Source of the DNA: G026625185 sp963727835
GTDB lineage: Bacteria; Desulfobacterota; WTBG01; JAGOGO01
Direction of reading: 5' to 3'
Length of the DNA stretch: 52,241 nt
NCBI GenBank assembly: GCA_963727835.1
Contig: CAVSIB010000008.1
Span: 1 to 52,241 of the forward strand
The notes under the pieces are model-generated. The model did no database searches, was not told the DNA's origin, and worked only from the letters and a program-made list of their open reading frames with translations. How positions within the stretch are numbered: the stretch's first letter is position 1; each line of letters begins with the position of its first letter. Positions 16,745 through 26,465 of this stretch are shown here, in pieces. Both the position numbers and the translations under genes were made by a program.

Positions 16745-17893
16745 TCATTTACTCAGGATAGCGCGGGCAATGATGACTTTCTGAATATTCGAGGTTCCCT
16801 CTACGGTCTGTAATGACTTCGCGTCCCTAAAGAATCGTTCTACCGGGTATTCACTCGAGTATCCATAGCTTCCAAAGACCTTCATTGCTAACCCTGACGC
16901 ATTGACTGCGGCTTCGGCGGCATAATATTTAGCCGTAGAAACAGACAGGGTATTACCTATGTTCCCTTGATCTTTTTCGTAAGCAGCTTTGAGCACTAAA
17001 AGTCTCGCGGCTTCATACTCCACGTACATCAGGGCGAGTTGATCCTGGATCATCTCAAATTCAGCAATAGGTTGACCAAACTGAGTTCTCTCTAAAGCAT
17101 ACTTGATTGCATGTTCGTGACAGCCACGGGCGATTCCCACCCCGCGAGCCGCGCAGCCCAAACGAGTGTTATTGAGCTGCCACATGCAGATCTTAAAACC
17201 ATCGCCTTTTTGTCCCAAGAGAGCTGATTTTGGAATTTTCGCGTCTTCAAAAGCTATTTCTCCGGTGGGGGCGCAAAAAAGCCCAAGTTTGGTCTCAATC
17301 GCCGCGGTTTTGATGCCTGGATTGTTTTTCATATCCACTAAAAAGCATGAAATGCCTTTGTGTTTTTTCGCCTTGTCCGTATACGCGTACACTAACGACA
17401 CATCCGCTGTCTGAGCGTTTGAAATCCACATCTTCTGGCCGTTCAAAATATACCCGTCATCAGTTTCGGTTGCCGTGGTTCCCATACCCGCCACGTCCGA
17501 ACCGGAATTCGGTTCCGTAATGGCAAACGCGCCGATAAGATCCCCGTTCACTAACGCCGGAATATACTTTTCCTTCTGTTCTTCATTGCCATGGTTAAGA
17601 ATAGTAAACGCGGGTCCCCACATCTGCATATTAAAAGGCAACGTCCAGGAAGCGCTGACCCGGCCGATCTCTTCGGTTAACAAAGCCGCGCACAGGTGCC
17701 CGGTTTCATTGCCGCCATATTTTTCCGGAATAACACAGCCAAAAAATCCCAATTCTCCCATCTTTTTAAAAGTTTCTTTGCGAAAATGATGTGATTTTTC
17801 ATCCTCTTCCTGAGTGGGAAGGATTTCTTTTTCGGCAAAATCCCGACCAACCTCCATCATTGATTTTTGTTCTTCGGTAAAGTCAAACTTCAT
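16745..17893 (-). CDS. Acyl-CoA dehydrogenase
   Basis: 382-residue flavoprotein oxidising an acyl-CoA to the enoyl-CoA and giving electrons to EtfAB. Recognisable parts are the N-terminal helical domain, AITEPNSGSDVAGM (flavin and substrate contacts), ERTQFGQPIAEFEMIQD, and the C-terminal RDAKSLQTVEGTSNIQ with the expected catalytic Glu in VEGTS. The substrate chain cannot be deduced; LPFNMQMWGPA is reminiscent of glutaryl- or aromatic-pathway enzymes but is not decisive. AAGGAG precedes the ATG. It is the first gene of the acd-etfB-etfA-EMO-biotin carrier operon. Confidence 0.93.
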   Translation of the reverse strand: MKFDFTEEQKSMMEVGRDFAEKEILPTQEEDEKSHHFRKETFKKMGELGFFGCVIPEKYGGNETGHLCAALLTEEIGRVSASWTLPFNMQMWGPAFTILNHGNEEQKEKYIPALVNGDLIGAFAITEPNSGSDVAGMGTTATETDDGYILNGQKMWISNAQTADVSLVYAYTDKAKKHKGISCFLVDMKNNPGIKTAAIETKLGLFCAPTGEIAFEDAKIPKSALLGQKGDGFKICMWQLNNTRLGCAARGVGIARGCHEHAIKYALERTQFGQPIAEFEMIQDQLALMYVEYEAARLLVLKAAYEKDQGNIGNTLSVSTAKYYAAEAAVNASGLAMKVFGSYGYSSEYPVERFFRDAKSLQTVEGTSNIQKVIIARAILSK

Positions 17894-18428
17894 GGTAAAA
17901 CTCCTTTCTTCTGGTGTTGAATTTTGGCCAGCTGAGGCTTAAAATTTTTGCACGGTAGTGTGGGGTTTCAGCTCTAAAAATTTTCTGCTCCGCTGCTCCT
18001 CTTTAAATAGTTTTTTGAAAGAGTGCAATAGCCATTCCAATCCAAAAAGTTAGAAAAAGAGAGAGCTAAGTCCTTGAGATTTCCTGAATTTGTAAGAGAA
18101 AGGAACTCATTGGTTAGCGGAGTCTCAGAGCGATAAAATATATATTTTTTACAAACTGTAAAGGTTTTTTGTAACTTTAACTACCCCTCATGCTTGAATT
18201 TTTTACCCAATAGACTTGAATCTTTACTAATAATCGCTCGTTATGTCAACAAAAAATTTCAAGATGAATCATTCTTTTAAAATGACCTATTGACAAAAAT
18301 CTTAGTCTATTAAAAAATATAAAAAAGATAAGCTACTTAAAAATAAATTCCTTGACTTCTGTGGCCTGAAAGAAAATAAAAGGTTCAGATTTTTTTATTG
18401 ATATTTTAAATCAAATGGTTAAAGATTT
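17894..18428. other. Intergenic region between acd and the tRNA cluster
   Basis: AT-rich spacer between divergent transcription units. It holds the candidate acd promoter (18221-18249) and two plus-strand -35-like elements (TTGACA at 18290, TTGACT at 18352 with AATAAA 17 bp later) that could start the tRNA operon. No gene was seen. Confidence 0.5.
18221..18249 (-). promoter_or_regulatory. Candidate promoter of the acd-etf operon
   Basis: Minus strand TTGACA (18249-18244), 17-bp spacer, TAAAGA (18226-18221). It lies about 330 bp before the acd start and has no rival closer in. Confidence 0.4.
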
Positions 18429-18502
<74 letters not shown>

Positions 18503-18515
18503 CTGTAATATTTAT

Positions 18516-18590
18516 GGTGGGTGTAGCTCAGTTGGTTAGAGCACTGGGTTGTGGCCCCAGCGGTCGAGGGTTCAAATCCCTTCACTCACC
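18516..18590 (+). tRNA. tRNA-His (GTG)
   Basis: Cloverleaf with anticodon loop TTGTGGC (anticodon GTG) and acceptor GTGGGTG/CACTCAC. The extra G-1 at 18516 faces C73, the histidine identity pair. Confidence 0.96.
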
Positions 18591-18597
18591 TTTGTCT

Positions 18598-18671
18598 GCG
18601 CCCGTAGCTCAGTTGGATAGAGCGTCGGACTTCGAATCCGCAGGTCGCCCGTTCGAGTCGGGCCGGGCGTG
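18598..18671 (+). tRNA. tRNA-Arg (TCG)
   Basis: 74 nt cloverleaf very similar to the first tRNA-Arg; anticodon loop CTTCGAA gives TCG. Acceptor GCGCCCG/CGGGCGT. Confidence 0.95.
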
Positions 18672-18675
18672 TAAA

Positions 18676-18748
<73 letters not shown>

Positions 18749-18764
18749 TGGACAGAGAATCCCT

Positions 18765-18849
18765 GCGAGAGTGGCGGAATTGGCAGACGCACTGGACTTA
18801 GGATCCAGCCCCGCAAAACGGGATGGGGGTTCAACTCCCCCCTCTCGCA
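18765..18849 (+). tRNA. tRNA-Leu (TAG)
   Basis: 85 nt class II tRNA with a long variable arm (CCCCG/CGGGA region), acceptor GCGAGAG/CTCTCGC and anticodon loop CTTAGGA (anticodon TAG). Last of the cluster, 45 bp before tig. Confidence 0.95.
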
Positions 18850-18894
18850 TGGAAGTGGTTATAATTTCAATATTTTAAAAAGGAAACCAGCGAC

Positions 18895-20184
18895 TTGAAA
18901 GCAGAAGTGAAAGATATTAGCCCGGTAGTAAAGCAGCTCGAAGTGACAATCTCCGCCGATAGTATCGGCAATGAGATTGAAAAATTTTATTTTGACTTGA
19001 GAAAAACAGCAAAGATTAAAGGGTTTCGTCCGGGGAAGGTCCCGCGCACGGTTTTGGAAAAGTTTTATAAAAAGCAGGTTGAAGGCGAAGTCATCAGTAA
19101 ACTCATCAGTGAATCTTATGAAACTGCTATTAAAGAAAAAAACATCCTGCCCGTTTCTCCTCCCATCATCGATACCCCTAAGTTCTTGCCAGAACAAGAC
19201 GTTACGTACACTGCCCGCGTTGAGGTTGCCCCTGCCCTTGATTTAAAGGGAGATTATCTCGGGATTGAAGCTGAGCAAGAAAAATTAGAGGTCACTGAAG
19301 AGGATGTCAACAAATATTTGGAGGAAATGCGCGCCTATCACGCTCAACTAAAAGCGGTTGAGGAAGACCGCTCTATTCGTTCCGGGGATTTCGTGGTCAT
19401 TGACTTTACCGGAACCATTGAGAAAGAACCTCTGAAAGGCGGGAAGGTCCAGGATCGGTTGATTGAAATCACCCCCGAAAGCTTTCTCCCTGGATTTACC
19501 AACCAATTAATCGGGTTACGGCCAGGAGCTAACCGGGAAATTGTTGTTACGCCTCCTGAAGATTTTGAGCAAAAGGAACTTGCCGGAAAAACTATTACGT
19601 TTGATGTAACCATAAAAGAAATAAAAGAAAAAATCACCCCGCCTCTAGATGATAATTTTGCCCGTGATGTCGGTGAGTTTGAAACTCTGGCCGTGCTTAA
19701 GGATCACTTGAAAACAGAAATCATCCGCAGGGAGGAAGAGCGCATCCGCTCTACCCTGTATAATAATCTTCTCCAAAAAATCCTGGGAAATAACCCCTTT
19801 GACGTTCCCCCTTCCCTGGTTGAACGACAGACTGAATTTTTAATTTATCACGCTCGCTCTCAGATGGCCAGCCAAGGAATCAAAATGGATTCCTCAACCA
19901 TGATGAACCGGGAACTTAAAGAAGCGTACCGTCCGATCGCTGAATTTCAGGTCAAGCGATCTTTTCTTCTTGCCGATATAGCAAAAAGAGAAGGAATAGA
20001 AGTTGACCCAGCGGAGATAAAAGCGTATCTTAAAAATGTGTCTCCTCATGCGGAGGAAGATAGCGAACCGCACTCAGGGCAAGAGGCTAAAGACCATATC
20101 AAGGCCAAAGTCTTGGAGGAGAAAACCCTTGCTTTTCTTGCTGAAAAAGCTAAACTAAATTTAGTGGACCGAAAGAAATCTTAG
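18895..20184 (+). CDS. tig: Trigger factor
   Basis: Ribosome-bound chaperone and prolyl isomerase, 429 aa. The N-terminal ribosome-docking loop is seen in GFRPGKVPRTV (about residues 43-53). The FKBP-type isomerase domain begins around GDFVVIDFTG, and the C-terminal helical chaperone arms follow. The start is TTG at 18895 with AGGA about ten bases upstream; no ATG fits better. It heads the tig-clpP-clpX-lon cluster, a common order in bacteria, and may be cotranscribed with the tRNAs just upstream. Confidence 0.95.
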   Translation: MKAEVKDISPVVKQLEVTISADSIGNEIEKFYFDLRKTAKIKGFRPGKVPRTVLEKFYKKQVEGEVISKLISESYETAIKEKNILPVSPPIIDTPKFLPEQDVTYTARVEVAPALDLKGDYLGIEAEQEKLEVTEEDVNKYLEEMRAYHAQLKAVEEDRSIRSGDFVVIDFTGTIEKEPLKGGKVQDRLIEITPESFLPGFTNQLIGLRPGANREIVVTPPEDFEQKELAGKTITFDVTIKEIKEKITPPLDDNFARDVGEFETLAVLKDHLKTEIIRREEERIRSTLYNNLLQKILGNNPFDVPPSLVERQTEFLIYHARSQMASQGIKMDSSTMMNRELKEAYRPIAEFQVKRSFLLADIAKREGIEVDPAEIKAYLKNVSPHAEEDSEPHSGQEAKDHIKAKVLEEKTLAFLAEKAKLNLVDRKKS

Positions 20185-20205
20185 CAGAGGAGGACTATTT
20201 TTCTG

Positions 20206-20841
20206 ATGCTGGTACCCATTGTGATCGAGCAGACCAGCCGCGGTGAACGGGCTTATGATATTTATTCACGACTTTTAAAAGACAGAATTATATTCCTGGG
20301 AACCCCCATCGATGATACCATCGCTAACTTAATCATTGCCCAGATGCTTTTTCTGGAGTCCGAAGATCCGGACAAAGATCTTTATCTTTATTTGAATTCT
20401 CCCGGAGGTATCGTAACCGCGGGGTTAGCGATCTACGATACCATGCAGTATATAAAACCTAATGTGTGCACCATCTGCCTCGGACAAGCGGCAAGCATGG
20501 GGGCTTTACTGCTTTCGGCTGGCGCTCCGGGTAAGCGCTTCGCGCTCCCCCACTCCCGCATCTTAATCCATCAGCTGTTGGGCGGAATTCAGGGCCAGGC
20601 CACGGATATCGACATCCATGCCCGTGAAATCCTCAGGATGAGGAAGGAATTGGACATGATCTTGACCAGACACACCAACCAGCCTTTGGAAAAAATTCAG
20701 CGGGATACTGAACGGGATTATTTCATGAGTGGCCACGAAGCAAAAGCATACGGCATCATTGATGCAGTGATCGAGAAAAATCCTCATGTGGTTATGGACT
20801 TCAAATCCACCCTGAACAAAGGAGAAAAAAGTAGTGAGTAA
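20206..20841 (+). CDS. clpP: ATP-dependent Clp protease proteolytic subunit
   Basis: Serine protease forming the double-heptamer chamber of ClpXP. The catalytic triad is visible: S97 in GQAASMGA, H122 in RILIHQ and D171 in TERDYFM, the numbering of mature E. coli ClpP. 211 aa, with a slightly extended C-terminus. GGAGG lies about 12 bases before the ATG, a longish spacing. It is 21 bp after tig and overlaps the clpX start by 8 bp. Confidence 0.96.
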   Translation: MLVPIVIEQTSRGERAYDIYSRLLKDRIIFLGTPIDDTIANLIIAQMLFLESEDPDKDLYLYLNSPGGIVTAGLAIYDTMQYIKPNVCTICLGQAASMGALLLSAGAPGKRFALPHSRILIHQLLGGIQGQATDIDIHAREILRMRKELDMILTRHTNQPLEKIQRDTERDYFMSGHEAKAYGIIDAVIEKNPHVVMDFKSTLNKGEKSSE

Positions 20842-22088
20842 GAAAGGCTCCGATAAATACAGCAACCTCTTCTGTTCGTTCTGCGGCAAAAGTCAGGATG
20901 AGGTAAAAAAACTGATCGCCGGCCCTTCGGTGCTATATCTGTGATGAGTGCATCGAGCTCTGCAATGATATCATCGCTGAAGAATACGAAAAAGAAGATT
21001 CGACCCGGAAAATCACCACGATACCCAAGCCAGCAGAAATCAAAAAAATCCTTGACGAGTACGTGATCGGGCAGGATCGGGCAAAAAAAATTCTTTCCGT
21101 CGCAGTGAACAACCACTATAAACGGATCGAGGCCAAAAAGTCAGTCAGCGACGTGGAGCTCCAGAAAAGCAATATTCTTTTGGTCGGCCCGACTGGCACC
21201 GGCAAAACCCTGTTAGCGCAGACCTTGGCGAAGATCCTCAATGTGCCTTTCACTATTGCCGATGCCACAACGCTTACCGAAGCAGGCTACGTGGGTGAAG
21301 ATGTCGAAAACATCATTCTCAGTCTCCTCCAGGCTGCGGATTACGACATCGAGCGGGCCACTAAAGGAATTATTTACATTGATGAGATTGATAAAATTTC
21401 CCGGAAAACGGATTCCCCGTCCATCACCCGTGATGTTTCCGGGGAAGGAGTCCAACAAGCGCTTCTCAAAATTATTGAAGGAACCATTGCAAATGTTCCC
21501 CCCAAGGGCGGGAGAAAACATCCCCAGCAAGATTTTCTCCAGGTTGATACAACGAACATTCTCTTTATCTGTGGCGGAGCGTTTAACGGGGTTGAAGATA
21601 TTATCGAAAAACGCTTAGGCCATAGCTCAATGGGATTTATGGGTAATGTTGTAAGCAAAAAGGAAAGGAAGGTCGGGCAAATTTTAAGCGAGATTCAGCC
21701 CGAGGATTTGCTCAAGTACGGCCTGATCCCCGAGCTGATCGGCCGTCTGCCGGTGATCGCCACCTTAAGTGAACTTTCTGAAGAAGCCATGATGCAAATC
21801 CTGCTTGAGCCCAAGAATGCTTTAGTCAAACAATACCAAACCATGTTTTCCTTTGAAAATGTTAAGCTCCGCTTCACCAAGGGGGCGCTCTCGGCAATTT
21901 CTCAGGAAGCAACCAAGCGCAAAACCGGGGCACGGGGCTTACGGTCTATCATGGAAGACATCATGCTCGATGTCATGTTTGATATCCCGTCACAGCCAAA
22001 CATCAAGGAATGCATTATTAATGAAGAAGTAGTCTTAAAGAGGGAATCCCCCCTCCTCATGTATGAAAAAGAAACAAAATCCGCGTAG
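20834..22088 (+). CDS. clpX: Clp protease ATPase subunit ClpX (frameshifted)
   Basis: AAA+ unfoldase that feeds ClpP. It starts at GTG 20834 with AAAGGAG upstream, overlapping the clpP stop. The N-terminal zinc-binding domain begins FCSFCGKSQDEVKKLIAGPSV and should continue YICDECIELCND. One extra C at 20933 shifts the frame and gives an early TGA. From 20934 the frame is open to 22088 with Walker A GPTGTGKT, IIYIDEIDKI and sensor GARGLRS, giving about 418 aa when joined. Everything else is intact, so an assembly indel is the simplest reading. If real, the ATPase would lack its zinc domain. Confidence 0.93.
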
Positions 22089-22099
22089 GTAATACGAAA

Positions 22100-24547
22100 A
22101 TGATTTTCAAAAACCCAAAAGACCAGCTGCTACCGTTTGATCGGGAAAAAGAAAAAGCATATCCCCTTTTACCGTTGCGGGATATCGTGCTTTTCCCGTA
22201 TATGGTTGTTCCCCTCTTTGTCGGCCGAACCAAGTCCATAAAAGCCTTGGAAGAGGCCTTGAACAAAGAAAAACTTGTCTTTTTAGCTACCCAGAGAAAA
22301 GCCAAGGATGACAACCCCGCTGAGACCGACATCCATAGTGTCGGTACATTGGGAACAGTCCTTCAGCTCCTTCGGCTTCCCGATGGAGGGGTAAAGGTCT
22401 TAGTCGAAGGGAAAAAGCGCGCAGTCATCCGGGAGTTTGCACCTCATCCGGATTTCTTTCAGGTTTACGTGAGAGAAATTGAGGACACTACCGAGATCAC
22501 CCCTGAGGTTGAAGCCCTGATACGTCGCGCGCACTCCACCTTTGAAAACTATGTCAAGCTGAGTAAAAAAGTTCCACCCGAGATGCTGGTTTCCGTCAGC
22601 ACGATCGATGAACCGAACCGGCTTACTGACACCATTGCCGCTCATCTGAGCCTGAAGCTTGATGACAAACAGAAAATTTTGGAAATTGAAAGGGGAAAGG
22701 AACGGCTGGAAAAGCTCTACGGTTTTATGGAGGCAGAAATCGAGATCCTCGAGATCGAGAAAAAAATCCGCAACCGCGTCAAAAAACAGATGGAGAAAAC
22801 CCAGAAGGAATACTACCTCTCCGAGCAGATGCGGGCGATCCAAAAGGAAATGGGCGACCGGGATGATATGACCACGGATCTCAAAGACCTCGAAGACCAG
22901 ATAAAAAAGAAAAAGATGTCCCCAGAAGCAACCGACAAGGTAAAAAAGGAATTCAAGAAGCTCAAGATGATGCCCCCGATGTCCGCGGAAGTAACCGTGG
23001 TAAGGAACTACATCGACTGGATGCTCTCGCTTCCCTGGTTTGAAAAAACCGAAACCAAACTCAATATTGATGAAGCCAGCCGCATCCTTGAAGAAGACCA
23101 CTACGGACTTAAAGATCCCAAAGAACGCATCTTGGAATATTTAGCGGTTCAGGGTCTTGTGGAAAAACTCAAAGGCCCGATCCTGTGTTTTGTCGGCCCG
23201 CCTGGAGTTGGAAAAACCTCGTTAGCCAAGTCTATTGCCCGGGCCACCGGACGAAACTTTGTCCGCATTTCCTTGGGCGGGGTTCGGGATGAAGCTGAAA
23301 TCCGGGGCCATCGACGCACCTATATCGGAGCTTTGCCCGGAAAAATCCTTCAGTACCTCAAAAAAGCCGGTTCCAATAATCCGGTCTTTCTCCTCGATGA
23401 AGTAGATAAAATGAGCGCGGATTTCCGCGGAGATCCTTCCGCGGCGCTCCTTGAGGTTTTAGACCCGGAACAAAACCATGCTTTTAACGATCATTATATT
23501 GACATTGATTACGATTTATCAGAGATCATGTTCATTACCACGGCGAATTTAGTGGATCCCATCATTCCTGCTTTACGGGATAGAATGGAGATCATTCGTC
23601 TCCCCGGATACACTGAAGATGAAAAGCTTCATATCGCCCGTCGATTCCTTATCCCGAAACAAATAAAAGAAAACGGTTTGACGGAAAAAAATATCGCGTT
23701 TACTGACAACGGCATCCTCACCATTATCCGGCGCTTTACCCGTGAGGCCGGGGTCAGGAACTTGGAGAGGGAGATATCTTCTATCTGTCGTAAAGTGGCC
23801 AAGGAAGTCATCCGCAAAGGCAGAGAGAGCCGTTTCCAGATTACTGCTCAAAATATTTCCAAATATTTAGGGGTGTATAGGTTTAGATACGGCAAGACCG
23901 AAGAAAAAGACGAAATCGGCATGACCACCGGACTGGCTTGGACCGAAGCAGGGGGAGAACTTCTGTCAGTGGAGGCAACCATCATGCCGGGCAAAGGCAA
24001 ACTGCTTCTTACCGGCAAACTGGGAGACGTGATGCAGGAATCTGCCCAGGCAGCATTAACCTATATCCGTTCCCGCGGGGATTATCTGGGTCTGGATAAA
24101 GATTTTTTCCAGAATATTGATATCCATGTCCATGTCCCTGAAGGCGCGATCCCCAAAGACGGCCCATCCGCGGGTGTGGCCATGGCAACATCATTAGCCT
24201 CAGCGCTCACGAAAAAACCGGTTCACAAAGATATCGCGATGACCGGCGAAATCACCCTCCGCGGCAAGGTACTTCCCATTGGCGGATTAAAAGAGAAACT
24301 CATTGCTGCTCACCGCGGGAATGTTACCTGTGTGATTATTCCCCGTGATAATGAAAAAGACCTCAAAGAGATACCGCCCCGTGTAAAAAAAGACTTGAAA
24401 ATTGTTCTCGTTGATCATGTTGATGAAGTACTTCGGCGGGCACTTATTTTGGAAAACCCAGAAAAATTTTTAAAAGAAAAATTCGAGCGCACCGAAGAGT
24501 TTTTTAAATCTTTCACTGAAAAGGTGGGTGAATTAGTAACCCATTAA
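22100..24547 (+). CDS. lon: ATP-dependent Lon protease
   Basis: 815-residue quality-control protease. It has the N-terminal substrate domain (PLLPLRDIVLFPYMVVPLFVGR), a coiled-coil (KKIRNRVKKQMEKTQKEYYL), AAA+ Walker A GPPGVGKTS at about residue 365 and Walker B VFLLDEVDK. The C-terminal S16 domain has catalytic S690 in PKDGPSAGVA and the downstream Lys of GLKEKLIAAHR. Full length, 11 bp after clpX, in the same operon; tRNA-Val follows 19 bp later. Confidence 0.97.
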   Translation: MIFKNPKDQLLPFDREKEKAYPLLPLRDIVLFPYMVVPLFVGRTKSIKALEEALNKEKLVFLATQRKAKDDNPAETDIHSVGTLGTVLQLLRLPDGGVKVLVEGKKRAVIREFAPHPDFFQVYVREIEDTTEITPEVEALIRRAHSTFENYVKLSKKVPPEMLVSVSTIDEPNRLTDTIAAHLSLKLDDKQKILEIERGKERLEKLYGFMEAEIEILEIEKKIRNRVKKQMEKTQKEYYLSEQMRAIQKEMGDRDDMTTDLKDLEDQIKKKKMSPEATDKVKKEFKKLKMMPPMSAEVTVVRNYIDWMLSLPWFEKTETKLNIDEASRILEEDHYGLKDPKERILEYLAVQGLVEKLKGPILCFVGPPGVGKTSLAKSIARATGRNFVRISLGGVRDEAEIRGHRRTYIGALPGKILQYLKKAGSNNPVFLLDEVDKMSADFRGDPSAALLEVLDPEQNHAFNDHYIDIDYDLSEIMFITTANLVDPIIPALRDRMEIIRLPGYTEDEKLHIARRFLIPKQIKENGLTEKNIAFTDNGILTIIRRFTREAGVRNLEREISSICRKVAKEVIRKGRESRFQITAQNISKYLGVYRFRYGKTEEKDEIGMTTGLAWTEAGGELLSVEATIMPGKGKLLLTGKLGDVMQESAQAALTYIRSRGDYLGLDKDFFQNIDIHVHVPEGAIPKDGPSAGVAMATSLASALTKKPVHKDIAMTGEITLRGKVLPIGGLKEKLIAAHRGNVTCVIIPRDNEKDLKEIPPRVKKDLKIVLVDHVDEVLRRALILENPEKFLKEKFERTEEFFKSFTEKVGELVTH

Positions 24548-24566
24548 ACGCACTAAAGCCCTTTAA

Positions 24567-24639
24567 GGGCGGATAGCTCAGCTGGGAGAGCGCCGGCCTT
24601 ACAAGCCGGAGGTCGTAGGTTCGAAACCTGCTCCGCCTA
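24567..24639 (+). tRNA. tRNA-Val (TAC)
   Basis: 73 nt cloverleaf: acceptor GGGCGGA/TCCGCCT (G-T wobble at the end), anticodon loop CTTACAA (TAC), T arm GTAGG/CCTGC. A diverged copy of its 3' half lies at 41046-41088. Confidence 0.96.
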
Positions 24640-24652
24640 TGTTTATAAAATC

Positions 24653-24686
24653 AAGGTCTTAAAAGAAATTTTGAGGCCTTTTTTAT
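24653..24686 (+). terminator. Intrinsic terminator after tRNA-Val
   Basis: Twelve-bp stem (AAGGTCT plus TAAAA paired with TTTTG plus AGGCCTT), GAAA loop, followed by T4-A-T3. It ends the lon/tRNA-Val transcript. Confidence 0.85.
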
Positions 24687-24720
24687 TTCAGTAAATTATG
24701 AAAATCCTCAAAATTCCTAT

Positions 24721-24823
24721 CCCTGTAGCAAGCTACAGGGCATTGCGGAATTTTTCCCCTTCGGGTACGGATTTTAACCCTAAAGGGCTGGTAATTGTTT
24801 TTACCCTGCAGCAAGCTGCAGGG
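24721..24823. repeat. Pair of REP-like palindromes
   Basis: Two 20-bp perfect palindromes, CCCTGTAGCAAGCTACAGGG (24721-24740) and CCCTGCAGCAAGCTGCAGGG (24804-24823), 63 bp apart, in the spacer between tRNA-Val and tatA. They differ by one compensated base pair, so the fold is kept. Related palindromes form a second pair at 29368-29433. No REP-associated transposase is visible. Confidence 0.75.
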
Positions 24824-24976
24824 AATTAGCAAGTTAAATGGATGCACCCCAAATGACCTAATGACCATAGTTCCCGAGATAGAGGAGAAGAGAAAAAAGA
24901 AGGGAAGGAAAAAATAATTGCTTCTTTTCTTTTGACAGAGCACGGCCTTCGGAAAAATTTTCCATAGGTTCAAGGG

Positions 24977-25177
24977 TCATTCCTTCTTGTTTTCGTTTTT
25001 TTTTGTCTCTCCCTCATCTTCTTGTTTCTTTTCCGGTTCAGAAAACGCATTTTTGAAGCCCCTTATGGCTTTGCCTAAGGCACCCCCGAATTCAGGTAAT
25101 TTACCCGGCCCAAATATAATTAGGACAATGACCAAAATTAGCAGTAGATGCATCGGCTGCAATAAACCCCTAAACAT
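24977..25177 (-). CDS. tatA: Sec-independent translocase TatA/E (copy 2)
   Basis: 66-residue paralogue of the TatA at 6770-6970, with near-identical helix and hinge (PMHLLLILVIVLIIFGPGKL, then PEFGGALGKAIRGFKN) and a charged tail in which most changes lie. AGGA precedes the ATG. It stands alone without other tat genes. Two diverging copies suggest distinct partners or mixed oligomers. Confidence 0.92.
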   Translation of the reverse strand: MFRGLLQPMHLLLILVIVLIIFGPGKLPEFGGALGKAIRGFKNAFSEPEKKQEDEGETKKNENKKE

Positions 25178-25470
25178 GGCTTTTTTTCCTATAATTGTGT
25201 TGTTAATTCTTTGGGAAATAAACCCAAGTGTGGATCGTATAACCCCCTGCTTAAAATCAATACCTTAATGTTCAGGATGTCAAATGGTATATAGTCCATC
25301 ATTCCTGATGAAAAGGAGTGGAGAAAAGAAGAAAAGGAAACAAAAAACCGGTTGAGCGCCAGGTAAAGGAAATAAAGTAAAAAGAAATTTAACGGTTGAA
25401 TTAAGCTGAGCCATCTAGGAATTTTGGCGTGAATGAATTGTTAACGTCTATCAGTAATGAATCCCTAGCC

Positions 25471-26157
25471 TCAATAGCAGTGTGGTCTGTCAATGTTGTA
25501 GCCAATCGTTATACCCGTTACCCTAATATTTTTGAATGCGCTGTGCGCTATTGCATCGTATTTGCTTCGGTTGCAGTTGAACTTAGTGTCAATGACCCAA
25601 TTTTCGCCTTCCCCCTTTTCCATCGTGTCGCGCCAAATGCCCGCGGCAGCCAGCACATCCTCTCCGACCTGAACGGCTTCGAGCATGACTTCAAGGCAAC
25701 CGGCTGCGCGTGTGCCCATCCAACATTCATAGACCACGGGGTCTGCGGCGTTACCGCAGGAAGTTAGACAATCCGCCATGAACTGACCCTCGCCGCCAGT
25801 CAAGGCGTCAAATTGTCCAAAGGTCATGGTGTGGAGAGGGGGGAACTTTCCCGATGATGCTCGGATGAATTTGTTGAGATCAAATGAGCATTGCGGGCTT
25901 AAATTGGCTCTGAAGGCGCTAACCGAACCATTCGCAACAGTAACCCAGATCTCGCTGCCCTCAACAGAATAAATTTTGGTGCGGGCATTGGTAATTTTAG
26001 CCGGTCCGGTTACCTGCTCAAAGTACCGTAGATCGGCGGAGAGCATTTTTGGATCGAATACGCGCGCAAGGCGTCCCCCCTTTTCCTCTTTAGAGCTGGT
26101 ACAGCTAGCCGAGGAGACAATGACTGCAAGAGCCAGAATAGTAAATATTTTTCGCAA
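25471..26157 (-). CDS. Hypothetical secreted lipoprotein
   Basis: 228 residues with a lipoprotein-type signal: MRKIFTILALAVIVSSASC, acylated Cys at 19. The mature part is mainly polar, with Cys residues (PQCSFDL, DCLTSCGN, YECWMGTRAAGC, KFNCNRSK) that could form disulfides in the periplasm. I recognise no catalytic motif or family with certainty. Its composition is richer in GC than the surrounding spacer, which hints at transfer. No strong ribosome site is seen. Confidence 0.7.
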   Translation of the reverse strand: MRKIFTILALAVIVSSASCTSSKEEKGGRLARVFDPKMLSADLRYFEQVTGPAKITNARTKIYSVEGSEIWVTVANGSVSAFRANLSPQCSFDLNKFIRASSGKFPPLHTMTFGQFDALTGGEGQFMADCLTSCGNAADPVVYECWMGTRAAGCLEVMLEAVQVGEDVLAAAGIWRDTMEKGEGENWVIDTKFNCNRSKYDAIAHSAFKNIRVTGITIGYNIDRPHCY

Positions 26158-26465
26158 GTAACACTCCTTACGCTAATAAAGTTTATATGGTTTCTGGAGA
26201 ATACCCTTAACTTTTCCTGACCTAACACGCTGTATAATCGATAAATTTTGTCTTTTCCCACGTGTTCGTTGGGATGTTATATCTTTTCTATATAACACCC
26301 CATGCCCCTTTACAACAAATCCACCGGACACCACAGGCCTTTTCACCCACAGTTTAAAACTGAGTATAAATCATTTTGATTTTAATGTCTTTTCTCCTTT
26401 AATTTCCTGTCCTCTCCGGACATTGAAGGCGACTGCAAATGGTTTGGCGCCACCTTGGTTTGCGA
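26158..26465. other. Spacer with an 11-pair hairpin
   Basis: Apart from a long hairpin at 26271-26300 (arms GGGATGTTATAT and ATATAACACCC with one mismatch), this stretch shows no gene. The right arm resembles the ends of the repeats at 39950-40120 and 51580-51750 (TATAACRCCCC). Confidence 0.4.

Noticed and set aside
22400..23101. 233-codon minus-strand frame inside lon
   Set aside because: Antisense of lon, rich in Phe/Leu as expected from the complement of Lys/Glu-rich coding sequence.
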